From NCBI GenBank assembly GCA_029866155.1, contig JARWZW010000055.1, positions 1 through 58,288 on the forward strand: a stretch of 58,288 bases of DNA, written 5' to 3'. Both the position numbers and the translations under genes were made by a program. Below are positions 19,198 to 28,484 of the stretch, piece by piece. How positions within the stretch are numbered: the first letter of the stretch is position 1; each line of letters starts with the position of its first letter. The notes beneath the pieces are model-generated. The model saw nothing but the letters and a program-made list of their open reading frames with translations, did not search any database and was not told where the DNA came from. This DNA comes from Caulobacter sp. (lineage in GTDB: Bacteria > Pseudomonadota > Alphaproteobacteria > Caulobacterales > Caulobacteraceae).

Positions 19198-22100
19198 GGC
19201 TGCCCCCCCCCCTCGCCCCGGCCCTGCCCCGGTTCCGAGATAGCCGGCAAGCCTTGGCGAAGCCTCGCCAGGGCGGGCAGGTCCCTGCATTTCTGGAGCA
19301 TGGACCCGAGGTCGCAATCCGGATGGAGCGACGCCAGCTTGGCGAGTTCAACCCGGGAAATGTCTGCCGGGGTTCCGGCTCCCGCGGCCGGCGGACGGTG
19401 GACATAGCTGTCCAGCGCCATCCGCAGCCCCTGGCCGCTGCCGGCAATCCGGATCGCCAGATCCAGAAGGGCTGCCGTTGAGGTCTGAAACGCCGCAGGA
19501 TTAAGGCCCCCTGCGGCGAGGTAGCTGGAGCGCCTGATCATCAACCCGGCATCTCCCAGGACAGGAACCGGAGTTCCGCCTCCGCAGGCTTCCCCTCTGA
19601 GGCGGAGCGCCATGGCGGCGGGGCTGACACCCGGGCTACAGACGAGGGGCGTAAGGGAAAGATCCGGCAAACGGTCGGGGGCCATCAGGCCGAGAAACGC
19701 CGCGTTGGACAGGGGGCCGGCCAGGGCAACCTCCGGATCGGCTCCGACCGCCCCGACCAGCGCCTCTAGCCAACCATCTGTAACCTGATCGCCGGCTTCC
19801 AGAACAACCACCCAGGAAGCGTCGCTGGAGCGGATCGCGGCATCCAGCTGCTCGACCCGACCAAGGCCGGAGGGCGACAGCCAGGATGTCCAGGGCTGGC
19901 CGGCCACCGCCGCTTCGAGCCCGGCGATGGCAACCCTGTCCGGAGATTGCGCGACAAGCCGCACCGTTCGGGGGACGGCCGAGCCCTTCCCCAGTCCCGC
20001 CAGGGTTTCCCACATCGCTTCAGGGGCCTCGGCGCCGCAAACCAGCACCTCGACGCCTCCGGCCGGTGCCAGCGACCACAGCCAGGGGCCGGAATCCCCC
20101 CCCGGAGACGCCTCGCCGGTCGCACTCTGGACCGTGGTCGAAACCCAGGATTCCAGGCCGCGAACCCGGCGCGCATGGGCCTCGATGTTGCGGTCTTCCA
20201 GCGCCAGAAAGGCGGGTGGCGACGCCGGCCGGGCGTCTTTCTGGGATGTCAGTCTCAGGCGTCGCACAGCAAAGGCGCAGGGCTGCCGGAACTCGAAGAC
20301 CAGAAAATACTCTTCATCAGGCCGTTCGCCCGGTGCGATGGCTTGCGAACCCGTCGCATCCAGCGAAAAGGGCAGACGAAACCGGTGATATGACCGGTCA
20401 ATCATCAGGCGTCGGGCGAGGACGACCAGGAGTTCATCCGAGCCCGGCTCGGCATGGACAACGCCTTCAGTGCGGCGGCGAACAATCTGGATCCGCTCGA
20501 TCTCTCCGTACTCGGGAAGACCGGCGACGGCCGACTGGAACAACCGCCGGGCGGCAGGCGGACTGCCAATCTCGAAATCCAGCATCCCCCTCGACAGCAG
20601 GGCTGTCTCCGGGTGAAGCCGGATCTCCAGCCGAAAGTATTCGGGCACCTCGGGAACTGCGACCGCCAGGGCGATATCGCCTTCATAATTGCCATTGGTC
20701 AGGGCACGGACGCTGATCGGCGCCTCCGAGCGATGATTTGCGCCATACCAGCCGCGCGCCAATTCGGAACGCCCGATCAGGTTGTCGCGAAGAATCCCGG
20801 AGGGCCACTGGACCAGATCCGTATTGACCGCGAGTTGGCCCGGCTGTTGAGGGACATCCTCTGCAGTCGCATAAACTTCGAAACTGTCGCCGATCGTCAG
20901 GCCCGCAACCTCAACTGTTCCGGCTGTAACACTGGCGCAAAGGGTCAGGGTCAGGGGCTCACCCGGCCGTTCTTCGCACGGGATATCGACAGTGAGGAAG
21001 CGCCAGTCCTTGCTCGAAACGATTTCTGCGCGCCCGACGGCCCGGCCAGCCGGATTGGTCAGGGCCAGGGCCAGGGTGATTTCACGATCGGACCGCACCA
21101 TGGCGCTGACCGGCAAGGCGCCCGCCGACAGCCGATGAGGCTGAAATTCCTGACCAAGAAGCAGGTCACCATTCCGCTCTTCGGCCAGGTCGAAACGCAG
21201 GACATCCCCGGTCAGGCCATAGGCCAGGGCCTGGGCTGGCGGAAAGGCGAAAAATCCACGGCCTGCGCTTCGGGCTGTGTTCCAGTGCGCGACCCCGTCC
21301 GGCCCCCAATGCCGGAATCCGGGATTTTGGAGCCAGTCACGGCAGTCCTGGCGAAGGGGCGCCCACAGGGAGCTCAGCAACGTCCCGCGACAGACGACCC
21401 TCACTTCAAGCCCCTCGGGGTCCAGGCCGCTCGGAAGCCGGAACTGCGCATTGCCCTGCTGCACCGGCGCGCCCTCCAGATCGGGGGCCTGGGACTCGCC
21501 GTTCCGGGTAAGCCTGAACCAGACGGTCTCGCCATTGATCGCAGTCGTGTCGCCGAAGAAGCGGACTCTGACCTCGCCGTCGGCGTCGATCCGGGCCCGC
21601 AGGCCTAGCGAGAGCCGGTCCAGCCTTGCGACCGGATAGCCGGCCTCGGCCATGCCAGGCGCTGCCAGGGTCAGCGACTGACGACAGAGGCGGTCGAGAA
21701 TCTCGCCTGAAGGCTCGAACAGAAACTCCCTGGCGTCGCCAGAGCCCGACCACTGGGTGTCAAGGTCAGGATCGATGCGGTTGCCGTCGGCCCAAAGAGC
21801 AAGGCGGATTGACTTGGCGTACTGTCCGCCATGCAGCCATCCGCGAATGCTGCCGAAACTGACCACCGTGACCTCCAGTTTCGGCGGCGTGGCCGACGGC
21901 GGAAGGTCGAAACTGTCCTGCTTGCATTTGAGGGTGTAGGGCGCCTGCCGGACTCGAACATGAAAGCTGTGAGGCCGGCCGTCCCGATAATCCGGCGGGG
22001 TCAGAAAGGCGAAGGCGTAACGACCGTCCCCTTGTCCAAGTTGAACCAGCTTGGGGTCCAGGGCGTCAGCACGCAAAACTGCTATCCGCTGATCGTCAAT

Positions 22101-22292
22101 GAAGATTTCGACATCAAGCCGACGGGAGGCGTCCGCCCGGTCCCTGGCCCAACCTCGCAGGACCGCGTCGCTGTCCATCCTCGCCCACCCGCCATACTCG
22201 GGCGCCCTTGCGGGAATCTCGGGCGTCACGGCATACGGTGCAGCTTCAGGCGCCGGATTGTCGGGGATATTCTTGTCTGGGTGCGGTTGCAT
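19194..22292 (-). CDS. Very large protein: GWA module, carbohydrate-binding-like middle, degenerate GT-A domain
   Basis: The product is 1032 residues from an ATG at 22292. Residues about 35-125 hold a GWA module (LRGWARDRA, GDGRYAFAFL). The middle third is beta-rich, with NPGFRHWGPDGV near 340, a start often seen in carbohydrate-binding jelly-roll domains. Residues about 745-990 resemble a GT2-type GT-A fold: VVVLEAGDQVTDGWLEALV, then GDAGLMIRRSSYLAAGGLN. The usual DxD metal motif is replaced by LEAGD, so catalysis is uncertain. No signal peptide or membrane segment is visible. It is the first gene of the GT-rml transcript and is divergent from the large glycosyltransferase at 22430. It may bind polysaccharide rather than build it. 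Confidence 0.7.
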   Translation of the reverse strand: MQPHPDKNIPDNPAPEAAPYAVTPEIPARAPEYGGWARMDSDAVLRGWARDRADASRRLDVEIFIDDQRIAVLRADALDPKLVQLGQGDGRYAFAFLTPPDYRDGRPHSFHVRVRQAPYTLKCKQDSFDLPPSATPPKLEVTVVSFGSIRGWLHGGQYAKSIRLALWADGNRIDPDLDTQWSGSGDAREFLFEPSGEILDRLCRQSLTLAAPGMAEAGYPVARLDRLSLGLRARIDADGEVRVRFFGDTTAINGETVWFRLTRNGESQAPDLEGAPVQQGNAQFRLPSGLDPEGLEVRVVCRGTLLSSLWAPLRQDCRDWLQNPGFRHWGPDGVAHWNTARSAGRGFFAFPPAQALAYGLTGDVLRFDLAEERNGDLLLGQEFQPHRLSAGALPVSAMVRSDREITLALALTNPAGRAVGRAEIVSSKDWRFLTVDIPCEERPGEPLTLTLCASVTAGTVEVAGLTIGDSFEVYATAEDVPQQPGQLAVNTDLVQWPSGILRDNLIGRSELARGWYGANHRSEAPISVRALTNGNYEGDIALAVAVPEVPEYFRLEIRLHPETALLSRGMLDFEIGSPPAARRLFQSAVAGLPEYGEIERIQIVRRRTEGVVHAEPGSDELLVVLARRLMIDRSYHRFRLPFSLDATGSQAIAPGERPDEEYFLVFEFRQPCAFAVRRLRLTSQKDARPASPPAFLALEDRNIEAHARRVRGLESWVSTTVQSATGEASPGGDSGPWLWSLAPAGGVEVLVCGAEAPEAMWETLAGLGKGSAVPRTVRLVAQSPDRVAIAGLEAAVAGQPWTSWLSPSGLGRVEQLDAAIRSSDASWVVVLEAGDQVTDGWLEALVGAVGADPEVALAGPLSNAAFLGLMAPDRLPDLSLTPLVCSPGVSPAAMALRLRGEACGGGTPVPVLGDAGLMIRRSSYLAAGGLNPAAFQTSTAALLDLAIRIAGSGQGLRMALDSYVHRPPAAGAGTPADISRVELAKLASLHPDCDLGSMLQKCRDLPALARLRQGLPAISEPGQGRGEGGGQP

Positions 22293-22429
22293 CGCTGTCT
22301 AAACGTCTCGACCTGTTGCGGAGCGCGGACTAGAAACGCGTGAGGTTTGTTGCTTACCAGTAACGGGGCGGGAAAAGTCGCGCCAGTGGATCATTGCATC
22401 CGGACGGTTGTGTTTCCGTTTGATCTGCA

Positions 22430-24916
22430 GTGCTAACGTGGTTCGTTCTGCTGGCCCATCACCACGCCACCGGAAGGCGTGGGCGGGCTGGTCGCCTTTC
22501 GGGTCCTGTGGGAGATTTGGCGCTGAGTTATCGCCTGGAAATTCAGTCCCGGGGCTTCTACTGCAACGCGCCGCCCGAAGCACTGGACGGCGGGTTGGAA
22601 GACCAGATTTCGGCTACGCTGAGGGGCGTTCCCGGCGCTCCGCCCGAAATTCTATACTGGGATCTGGACCTGCTGGACGGCGCAAGACAGGTGGGCGCCC
22701 TGCGCTTTGGCCAGGGCGGGCTGGACCCACTGTTGTTGGCCGAGCGCGACCTGTCCGCGGCCCTCGCCATCAACGAACATGCCCTCACCACCCTGGTGCG
22801 GAGCGGCTCCCTTGCCGCTCCCAGGGACCTGTTCCGCGCCGCCAACCTGTTGCTGCGATCCCCGGCCACCCGCAGCCTCTATTGCCCTGGCCTGCTAGGC
22901 CGCACCGATGTCACTGCGATTGGCCCTGGCCCGGAAAGGGCGACCGGAAGCGCCAGCAGTGAAACCATCTCCATCGCCGTGATCAGTCGTTCGGCCGACG
23001 ACGCCCTGGCGCCCTTTCTGGACTCGCTTTTGGCCCAGGATGTAAGCGCCCGGATCGAGGTGGTGGTGCTGATCGGTGGAACTGATGGCGCGTCCAACAA
23101 ACAGAGGGGCCAGGTCGTCGACGCCTGGTCCCAGACCAACAGCCGGTTTCGGGTTCGCCGATTCCTGCTCTGGGGTGACTTCGATGCGGCCTATCTGGCC
23201 AATACTGCGGCGGCGCTGGCCAATGGTGAAGTGCTGATCATCGCCGATCCCGCCTGTCGCCCGCAGTCGCCGACCCTGCTCCAGAACCTGGCCGACTGGT
23301 CAGGCCGTGGCGATACAGCGACAGTTTCACCCAGAATCGAGACCGCCGACAGGCTGTTTGCGGCAGGACTCTCCCTAGGCGAGGCGCCCGACGGCAGCCT
23401 GGAACTGACGCCATTCGACGACGACATGCTCTGTGATGGTCCCCGCCTGGCCGCCGCTCCCGCACCCTGGCTGTTTGCAGTCCGGCGGCGGCACTGGGTC
23501 GCGTCAGGAGGAGCGCCGGTGACCAGGTCACAACTCTGGACCGGCCCGTTGGCCGGAGCCTGGGGCCCCAAGGGCCGCCACGTGATGCTGGGCGCGGAAA
23601 CCGCCCGCTGGACTGGCGGCCCAATTGCCAAAGATATCGCCCGGTTCGCCCCGGAGGGGTCCCTTCGGTCATCGTCTCTGGCCGCAATCCGCAGCCCAGC
23701 CGGCGATCTTGCCAGGATGCGACCGCTCAAGCCGCGCCCGGCGCAGCCCTCAAGGACAACTCCGCCAGCCCAGCCGAGAACCAGGCCCCAGTCCGGGGAT
23801 CTGGCGGCCTTCAGCGACGCCTTGGTATCCAGCGTCCCGACCGATAGACTACTCGTCTTTGCCGACGCCTTCGGTCCCTCCCAGTCAATTGCTTTCGTTG
23901 AAGGGCTGGCGACGGCGCGCGGTCGCGGCGAGGTGGCGGTCAGAATCCTTGCGGAAGCGGTTTTCGCGGAGCTGGCGTCAGATCTGGCCGCCAGAGTCGA
24001 CCTGGAACTCGAAAGATTCAGGCCCACCAGAGTCGTGGTCTCCCGCCTGGCCGAGCCGCTGCTCTGGAACGCGATCCGCAACTCCGCGCGTCGACAGGGT
24101 GTTCCAATTGTCTTCCATATCGACGACGATCTGTTTGGCCTGCCAATCATCCTGGGCATCGACCGGTACCGGATTGGCCGTCATCCTCGCCGATTGCATA
24201 CGCTCCACTCCATCCTAAACGAAGCGGACCTGGTGCTGGCTGCGACGCCGGCGCTGGCGGCGCGCCTTGGTGGCCTGGTTGGCCATGGTCGGATCACCAG
24301 CATGCCCATGGGTTCCGCCGCTGCACCGCCCACCCGCCGATCCTTGGATATGACGCGAGAAAGATTGACCCTCGGCTATATGGGTTCGGCGTCACACAAT
24401 CATGACCTGGAACTTGTCACCCCGGCCATAAACCGAATCCTGAAGGAGTATCCGCAGGTTGACGTCACCCTGTTCGGATCGATCGGAAAGCAGCCTGCGG
24501 CCCGGCAGATCAAGGCCCGGCTGCAGATCCAGCCAGGCGTCTTCGGAGACTATCCGGCCTTTCGCAAGCGCTTGTCGGAACTGCGGTTTGACATCGGACT
24601 GGCGCCGCTGCGCGACATTCCATTCAATCGGGTCAAGACAGCCACCAAGTGGGTGGAGTATGCCGAGGCTGGAATTGCGGTCCTGGCATCGGATGTGGAG
24701 CCCTACCGGCCTATGGCGGAAGCAGGAGCGCTGCTGGCGGTGAGGCCGGATCAATGGGAGGCCGGACTGCGCGAATTGATAGAGAGCCCGGGGCTGCGGC
24801 AGAATCTGGTCCAGACGAGCGATGCGCTGCTGACCCGCAGCTTTGGCTGGGACCGCATGGAGTCAGGGCTGTTGAAATTGCTCCGTTCGGCGGGCGTAGC
24901 GGCGATGGCGGTCTGA
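22430..24916 (+). CDS. Two-domain glycosyltransferase (GT2-like plus GT4-like)
   Basis: Up to 828 residues from a GTG at 22430. The true start may be further in, since the first 28 residues are unlike the rest; GTG at 22508 or TTG at 22517 are options. Residues about 180-400 resemble a GT2 fold (ISIAVISRSADDALAPFLDSLL, ALANGEVLIIADPA), with the acidic motif reduced to ADPA. Residues about 480-828 are a GT-B enzyme: FHIDDDLFGLP, LGYMGSASHNHDLE and FNRVKTATKWVEYAEAGIAVLASD. The GT-B half is related to those at 8731-10353 and 35041-36144. It is followed without a gap by the coiled-coil protein gene. The protein likely builds or extends the capsule glycan in the cytoplasm; whether the first half is active is open. 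Confidence 0.75.
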   Translation: MLTWFVLLAHHHATGRRGRAGRLSGPVGDLALSYRLEIQSRGFYCNAPPEALDGGLEDQISATLRGVPGAPPEILYWDLDLLDGARQVGALRFGQGGLDPLLLAERDLSAALAINEHALTTLVRSGSLAAPRDLFRAANLLLRSPATRSLYCPGLLGRTDVTAIGPGPERATGSASSETISIAVISRSADDALAPFLDSLLAQDVSARIEVVVLIGGTDGASNKQRGQVVDAWSQTNSRFRVRRFLLWGDFDAAYLANTAAALANGEVLIIADPACRPQSPTLLQNLADWSGRGDTATVSPRIETADRLFAAGLSLGEAPDGSLELTPFDDDMLCDGPRLAAAPAPWLFAVRRRHWVASGGAPVTRSQLWTGPLAGAWGPKGRHVMLGAETARWTGGPIAKDIARFAPEGSLRSSSLAAIRSPAGDLARMRPLKPRPAQPSRTTPPAQPRTRPQSGDLAAFSDALVSSVPTDRLLVFADAFGPSQSIAFVEGLATARGRGEVAVRILAEAVFAELASDLAARVDLELERFRPTRVVVSRLAEPLLWNAIRNSARRQGVPIVFHIDDDLFGLPIILGIDRYRIGRHPRRLHTLHSILNEADLVLAATPALAARLGGLVGHGRITSMPMGSAAAPPTRRSLDMTRERLTLGYMGSASHNHDLELVTPAINRILKEYPQVDVTLFGSIGKQPAARQIKARLQIQPGVFGDYPAFRKRLSELRFDIGLAPLRDIPFNRVKTATKWVEYAEAGIAVLASDVEPYRPMAEAGALLAVRPDQWEAGLRELIESPGLRQNLVQTSDALLTRSFGWDRMESGLLKLLRSAGVAAMAV

Positions 24917-25258
24917 ATGGCGCCCCGCACCCGCAGGCCTGTCAATGGCGCCGCTCCGGCTGACGAAGTCATGCGACTTCGGACTGAACTGGCGGCGCGC
25001 ATGGCCGAGACCGAATGGCTGAAATCCCACTATGAACAGCATCTTCGTGAGGCGATGTCCAATATCGAGATGCTGAAGTCGGGTACGGCCACCCGCCTTC
25101 CGGCCCCTGTCGACCGATCCGCTGAAGACGAGGAGCTCAGACAGCTTCGCCAGGAAGTCCAGCGACTGCAGGCCGCCGAGGCCCGATACCTGGATCGCAT
25201 CGCCGAACTCAAGGAAAAGGCCGGGATGACCTTGTCCGCTTCGGGAGTTGGTCAATGA
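24917..25258 (+). CDS. Small coiled-coil protein
   Basis: The product is 113 residues, starting at the base after the previous stop and overlapping the next gene as ATGA. Most of it is predicted helical with heptad-like spacing: VMRLRTELAARMAETEWLK near 18-36, and EELRQLRQEVQRLQAAEARYL near 72-92. It has no signal peptide and no enzyme motif. Tight coupling with two large glycosyltransferase genes suggests it works with them, perhaps as a tether or spacer. I do not recognise a family. Confidence 0.7.
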   Translation: MAPRTRRPVNGAAPADEVMRLRTELAARMAETEWLKSHYEQHLREAMSNIEMLKSGTATRLPAPVDRSAEDEELRQLRQEVQRLQAAEARYLDRIAELKEKAGMTLSASGVGQ

Positions 25259-27399
25259 GCCAGGAGGGAAGAGCCGACCCGGGCCAGGGCGGGGCGATGG
25301 CGACAAGACTGCTGCGCGGACTTGCAGCACGGTTTGGTCGCAACCGGATAGAAGGTTTTGTCGATCAAGTCAGGGCCGGAGAAATCATCGGCTGGGCCTG
25401 CGATCCTGGCCGCGCCAATCGCCGGGTTCTGATCGTAGCACTGGCCGAAGGGCGGGTCGTCGCGGAGTCCCTGGCCGACCTGCCCCGGAAGGACCTGGTC
25501 AATCTCGGCAAGGGCGACGGTCGGCATGGTTTCCGCCTGCGCATTCCGGGCGACATGTCTGAATCCGCACGCCGGTCCATTCGAGTCGAGGCAGTCGCAC
25601 ATCCGCGAAATGTTCTTCTCCAGAAGGGAAAGGTGGAGTTTGTTCCCCGGCTAGATGCGGTCGAGACAGAGTCTGCCCCCACGAGCCTGGAAATCCAGGC
25701 CGGCTTCCTCGAGCGTTGGTCCGGCTCGGAGATCAGCGGCTGGGCCTGTGACCCCGGCAATCCGGCAGCCGCCGTTCAGGTCGATATCTTTGACGACGAA
25801 CGGTTCCTGGGCTCGACCCCCTGCGATCAGGATCGCCCGAGGCTGCAGAAATCGGGCGCTCCCGCGGGAGCCAGGGGCTTTGTCTTTCAGCTTCCGGACC
25901 TGGCCAGCCTGGGAAACGGTCATGGCCTGAGGGTTCGTATCACCGGGTCCCGTATCGACCTTCGGCGCAGCAAGAGCTTCCCGGGCGCCCTCAAGGCGCC
26001 GGATATTGATCTATCTGACGCCGTGATCGCCTTCGACCTCGTCGACTCCGGGGTTGCGGAAGGCCAGTTGGACCAGACGCCGACCCAGGTTTCGCCGCCT
26101 GTCGCTCCCCGTCCAGCCGTTTCGGGCACCGCCTTCCTGGTCTGTGGAGAAGGCTCGGACTCAATGGTGGAGACCACTCTCGCCAGCTGCCGCAGCCAGA
26201 CCTGGCCTGACACAGAAGCCATGCGGATTGCGCCTGGGCCGACAGAAGACCAGAGACGCGGCCTGACGACCCTGCTGGCCAGGCGGAGTAGCGTGGTGTT
26301 CCTGAATCCGGGGCAGACCCTGGATCCGGATCTGGCCAGGGTGATTAACCAGTCTCGAAAGCCCTTCGATGTCTGTAGCTGGTCAGTAGGGTCAGTCCCT
26401 GGACAGTTTGAACCCGATATCGCGGCCCTGCTGGGCGGAGGCTTCACGGGCGCCCTGGCGGTTCGCAGCGCCATATTGCAACAGTTCGAGGGCGACCTCG
26501 CGGCCACCCTTACCCACGGCGAACTGGGGGTCCTGACCGGATGGGCGGCGCGCAGCGGACTGCGCTGGGTCACCCTGCCTGGCCGGTTGTCGACAGCGGC
26601 CCTGACCCAGGCGACGGACAATGTCTTGGCGCCCGTCGCCATCCCCCGCAGAATCAGTCTGGCAATCTGGAGCGGTTGGGAAGCCCCGGACAAGACCTCT
26701 CTGCGCGCTCTGCTGGCAGGCTGCGGCGGCCTTCAGGTTGAAATCCTGGCGCCGGACGGCGTCAGGGAGGAAGACATAAGGGCCCTGGCGCCGGCTGGTA
26801 TCGGCAGCCTGATGATCAAGCGGGTTGATCTGCCGGAAACCGGGGCGGAAAGCGCACGCTGGCGCGTTCTGACCCAGGCGGCGACCGGCCAGGTCATTCT
26901 TCTGTGTCATGGAGATGTGCGATTGAGGCGGCCCGAGGCTCTACCGCAGATCTGCGCCTGGGCCCTGGCGCCGGGGATCGGCACGGTGACGGTGTCGATC
27001 GTCGCCCAGAACATGGCTCCTCTCTCGGGGCTGGGACTCTGCGCTGGTACGGAAGGACTCCAGATCATCAGCGACATCCAGGATCCGGCCGGCGTCGGCT
27101 CACGGCCTGTAACAGCCTCGCCAGCAGGCTTTCTGGTGGTCTCCAGGGACTCACTGGTCGCTGTGGGCGGCATGGACTGCACCCGGCTGCCCGACGGGTT
27201 TGCGGACCTTGACCTGGCGCTCAGGCTGCGGCGCATCGGCCGGTCGTCCGTGCTGATCGACGCCAGCGATGCAGTCACGGACGAGGCCCTGCTGGCGACC
27301 TGGAGCGGACAACCGGTCCCTGCAGCCGCCCAGGCGGTACTGGGAGGGGAAATTGTCGGCTTCCTGCGCCCGCCGCCGGAGACAGCCGCCGGACAATGA
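25255..27399 (+). CDS. Protein with two GWA modules and degenerate GT-A-like domains
   Basis: The product is 714 residues. Two GWA modules stand in tandem at about 37-130 (IIGWACDPG, RKDLVNLGKGDGRHGF) and 145-240 (ISGWACDPGN, GARGFVFQL). The rest resembles one or two GT2-type folds: FLVCGEGSDSMVETTLASCRSQTW near 295, TGQVILLCHGDVRLRRPEALPQ near 545, and GFLVVSRDSLVAVGGMD near 625. The position of the metal motif reads CHGDV, so activity is uncertain. It overlaps both neighbours by ATGA, so it belongs to one transcript with the coiled-coil protein and the following GT-B protein. Confidence 0.7.
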   Translation: MSQEGRADPGQGGAMATRLLRGLAARFGRNRIEGFVDQVRAGEIIGWACDPGRANRRVLIVALAEGRVVAESLADLPRKDLVNLGKGDGRHGFRLRIPGDMSESARRSIRVEAVAHPRNVLLQKGKVEFVPRLDAVETESAPTSLEIQAGFLERWSGSEISGWACDPGNPAAAVQVDIFDDERFLGSTPCDQDRPRLQKSGAPAGARGFVFQLPDLASLGNGHGLRVRITGSRIDLRRSKSFPGALKAPDIDLSDAVIAFDLVDSGVAEGQLDQTPTQVSPPVAPRPAVSGTAFLVCGEGSDSMVETTLASCRSQTWPDTEAMRIAPGPTEDQRRGLTTLLARRSSVVFLNPGQTLDPDLARVINQSRKPFDVCSWSVGSVPGQFEPDIAALLGGGFTGALAVRSAILQQFEGDLAATLTHGELGVLTGWAARSGLRWVTLPGRLSTAALTQATDNVLAPVAIPRRISLAIWSGWEAPDKTSLRALLAGCGGLQVEILAPDGVREEDIRALAPAGIGSLMIKRVDLPETGAESARWRVLTQAATGQVILLCHGDVRLRRPEALPQICAWALAPGIGTVTVSIVAQNMAPLSGLGLCAGTEGLQIISDIQDPAGVGSRPVTASPAGFLVVSRDSLVAVGGMDCTRLPDGFADLDLALRLRRIGRSSVLIDASDAVTDEALLATWSGQPVPAAAQAVLGGEIVGFLRPPPETAAGQ

Positions 27400-28430
27400 T
27401 GGCGCGGCGCCCGTCAGTTCTTGTCTATATCGATCTCGTTCAGGATCTCGACGTCCTGCTCCCGGTCCTGCTGACACTGCGCCAACAAACCGGATGGCGA
27501 ATCTCGGTCTGGGTTTCCAGCTGGCTGGACCTGGCTTCCCCGCGGGTTGGGCAAGTACTTCGGGCTCAAGGCTTTGCGACCCGGTCCGTGCGGCGCCAGG
27601 CCATGGTTTCAGGGGGCGGGCCGTCCCTGTTCGGGAAGGACCTCTTGCTCACGGCCTCCGAAAGCACAGCCGCCGCCCATGCAGCCGGTCACGCCCTGGT
27701 CCTGAGGGCTCGAGCTGCGGGCCTCTATACCGCGACCTTCCAGCATGGCCTGGAAAACGTCGGCCTTAGCCCGGATTCAGCGGGTCTCTGGGAAGATCTC
27801 GCCTCCGACGCCATCTTCTGCTGGTTTGATCGCCGCCAGGCCCGTCCTGATCTGCCCGGGGCCACCCTGGCCCGTCTGGTGACCATCGGCCGGGCGCCTG
27901 CGCCGCTGACTGCTGCACCGCCAACCTATGATCTCGGCGTCTTCGAGAACCTGCACTGGGAGCGCTACACCGACCAGGAACGAGACCTCTTTCGGGACTG
28001 TCTATCCGGCCTGGTGGAGGCCCGGCCGGATAGGTCCCTCTATGTACGAGCCCATCCCGCAGGCGGCTGGCTCGACGATGCAGCCCAGGCCCTGTCCGGG
28101 CGTCCCAACCTGACCTTTGTCTCCAGCGCCATGGCCAGGCGGCAGACGGAAGGCGGACGGGATGCCGCGGCGCGGGTCCGCAGGATCATCACCACGCCCT
28201 CCACCATAGCTCTGGACGGTGTCATGGCCGGACGACCCGTCGCCCTGGTGGGCCGGCCGGACCCGACCTATGCCCCGCTTCCCGTGCTCCAGGGTCTCGC
28301 TGACTGGCTGGACTTCGCAGATGGACGGGCCGACGGCGAGGCCGATCACGAATTTCTGAACCGCTGGATAGCGCCTGCAGACTGGGCAGGATCGATGATA
28401 GCCCATCTTTCCGGGGTATTGAAGCGCTGA
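27396..28430 (+). CDS. GT-B type glycosyltransferase-like protein, paralogue of the 5127-7109 product
   Basis: The product is 344 residues, starting with two ATG codons that overlap the previous stop. It matches the C-terminal half of the 5127-7109 protein along its length: LVQDLDV, FQHGLENVGL, VFENLHWERY, VRAHPAGGW, ITTPSTIALD and LQGLADWLDFAD. It lacks the 280-residue N-terminal domain, so it marks the core unit of the family. The fold is probably GT-B, related to capsule and teichoic-acid type transferases. It is the last gene before the export genes, 54 bases upstream of kpsM. Confidence 0.75.
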   Translation: MMARRPSVLVYIDLVQDLDVLLPVLLTLRQQTGWRISVWVSSWLDLASPRVGQVLRAQGFATRSVRRQAMVSGGGPSLFGKDLLLTASESTAAAHAAGHALVLRARAAGLYTATFQHGLENVGLSPDSAGLWEDLASDAIFCWFDRRQARPDLPGATLARLVTIGRAPAPLTAAPPTYDLGVFENLHWERYTDQERDLFRDCLSGLVEARPDRSLYVRAHPAGGWLDDAAQALSGRPNLTFVSSAMARRQTEGGRDAAARVRRIITTPSTIALDGVMAGRPVALVGRPDPTYAPLPVLQGLADWLDFADGRADGEADHEFLNRWIAPADWAGSMIAHLSGVLKR

Positions 28431-28484
28431 CATTTTGTCCCGGTCCCGCTATGGGTGGGACTACCGCGTGAAGAGGCCCCGCCC

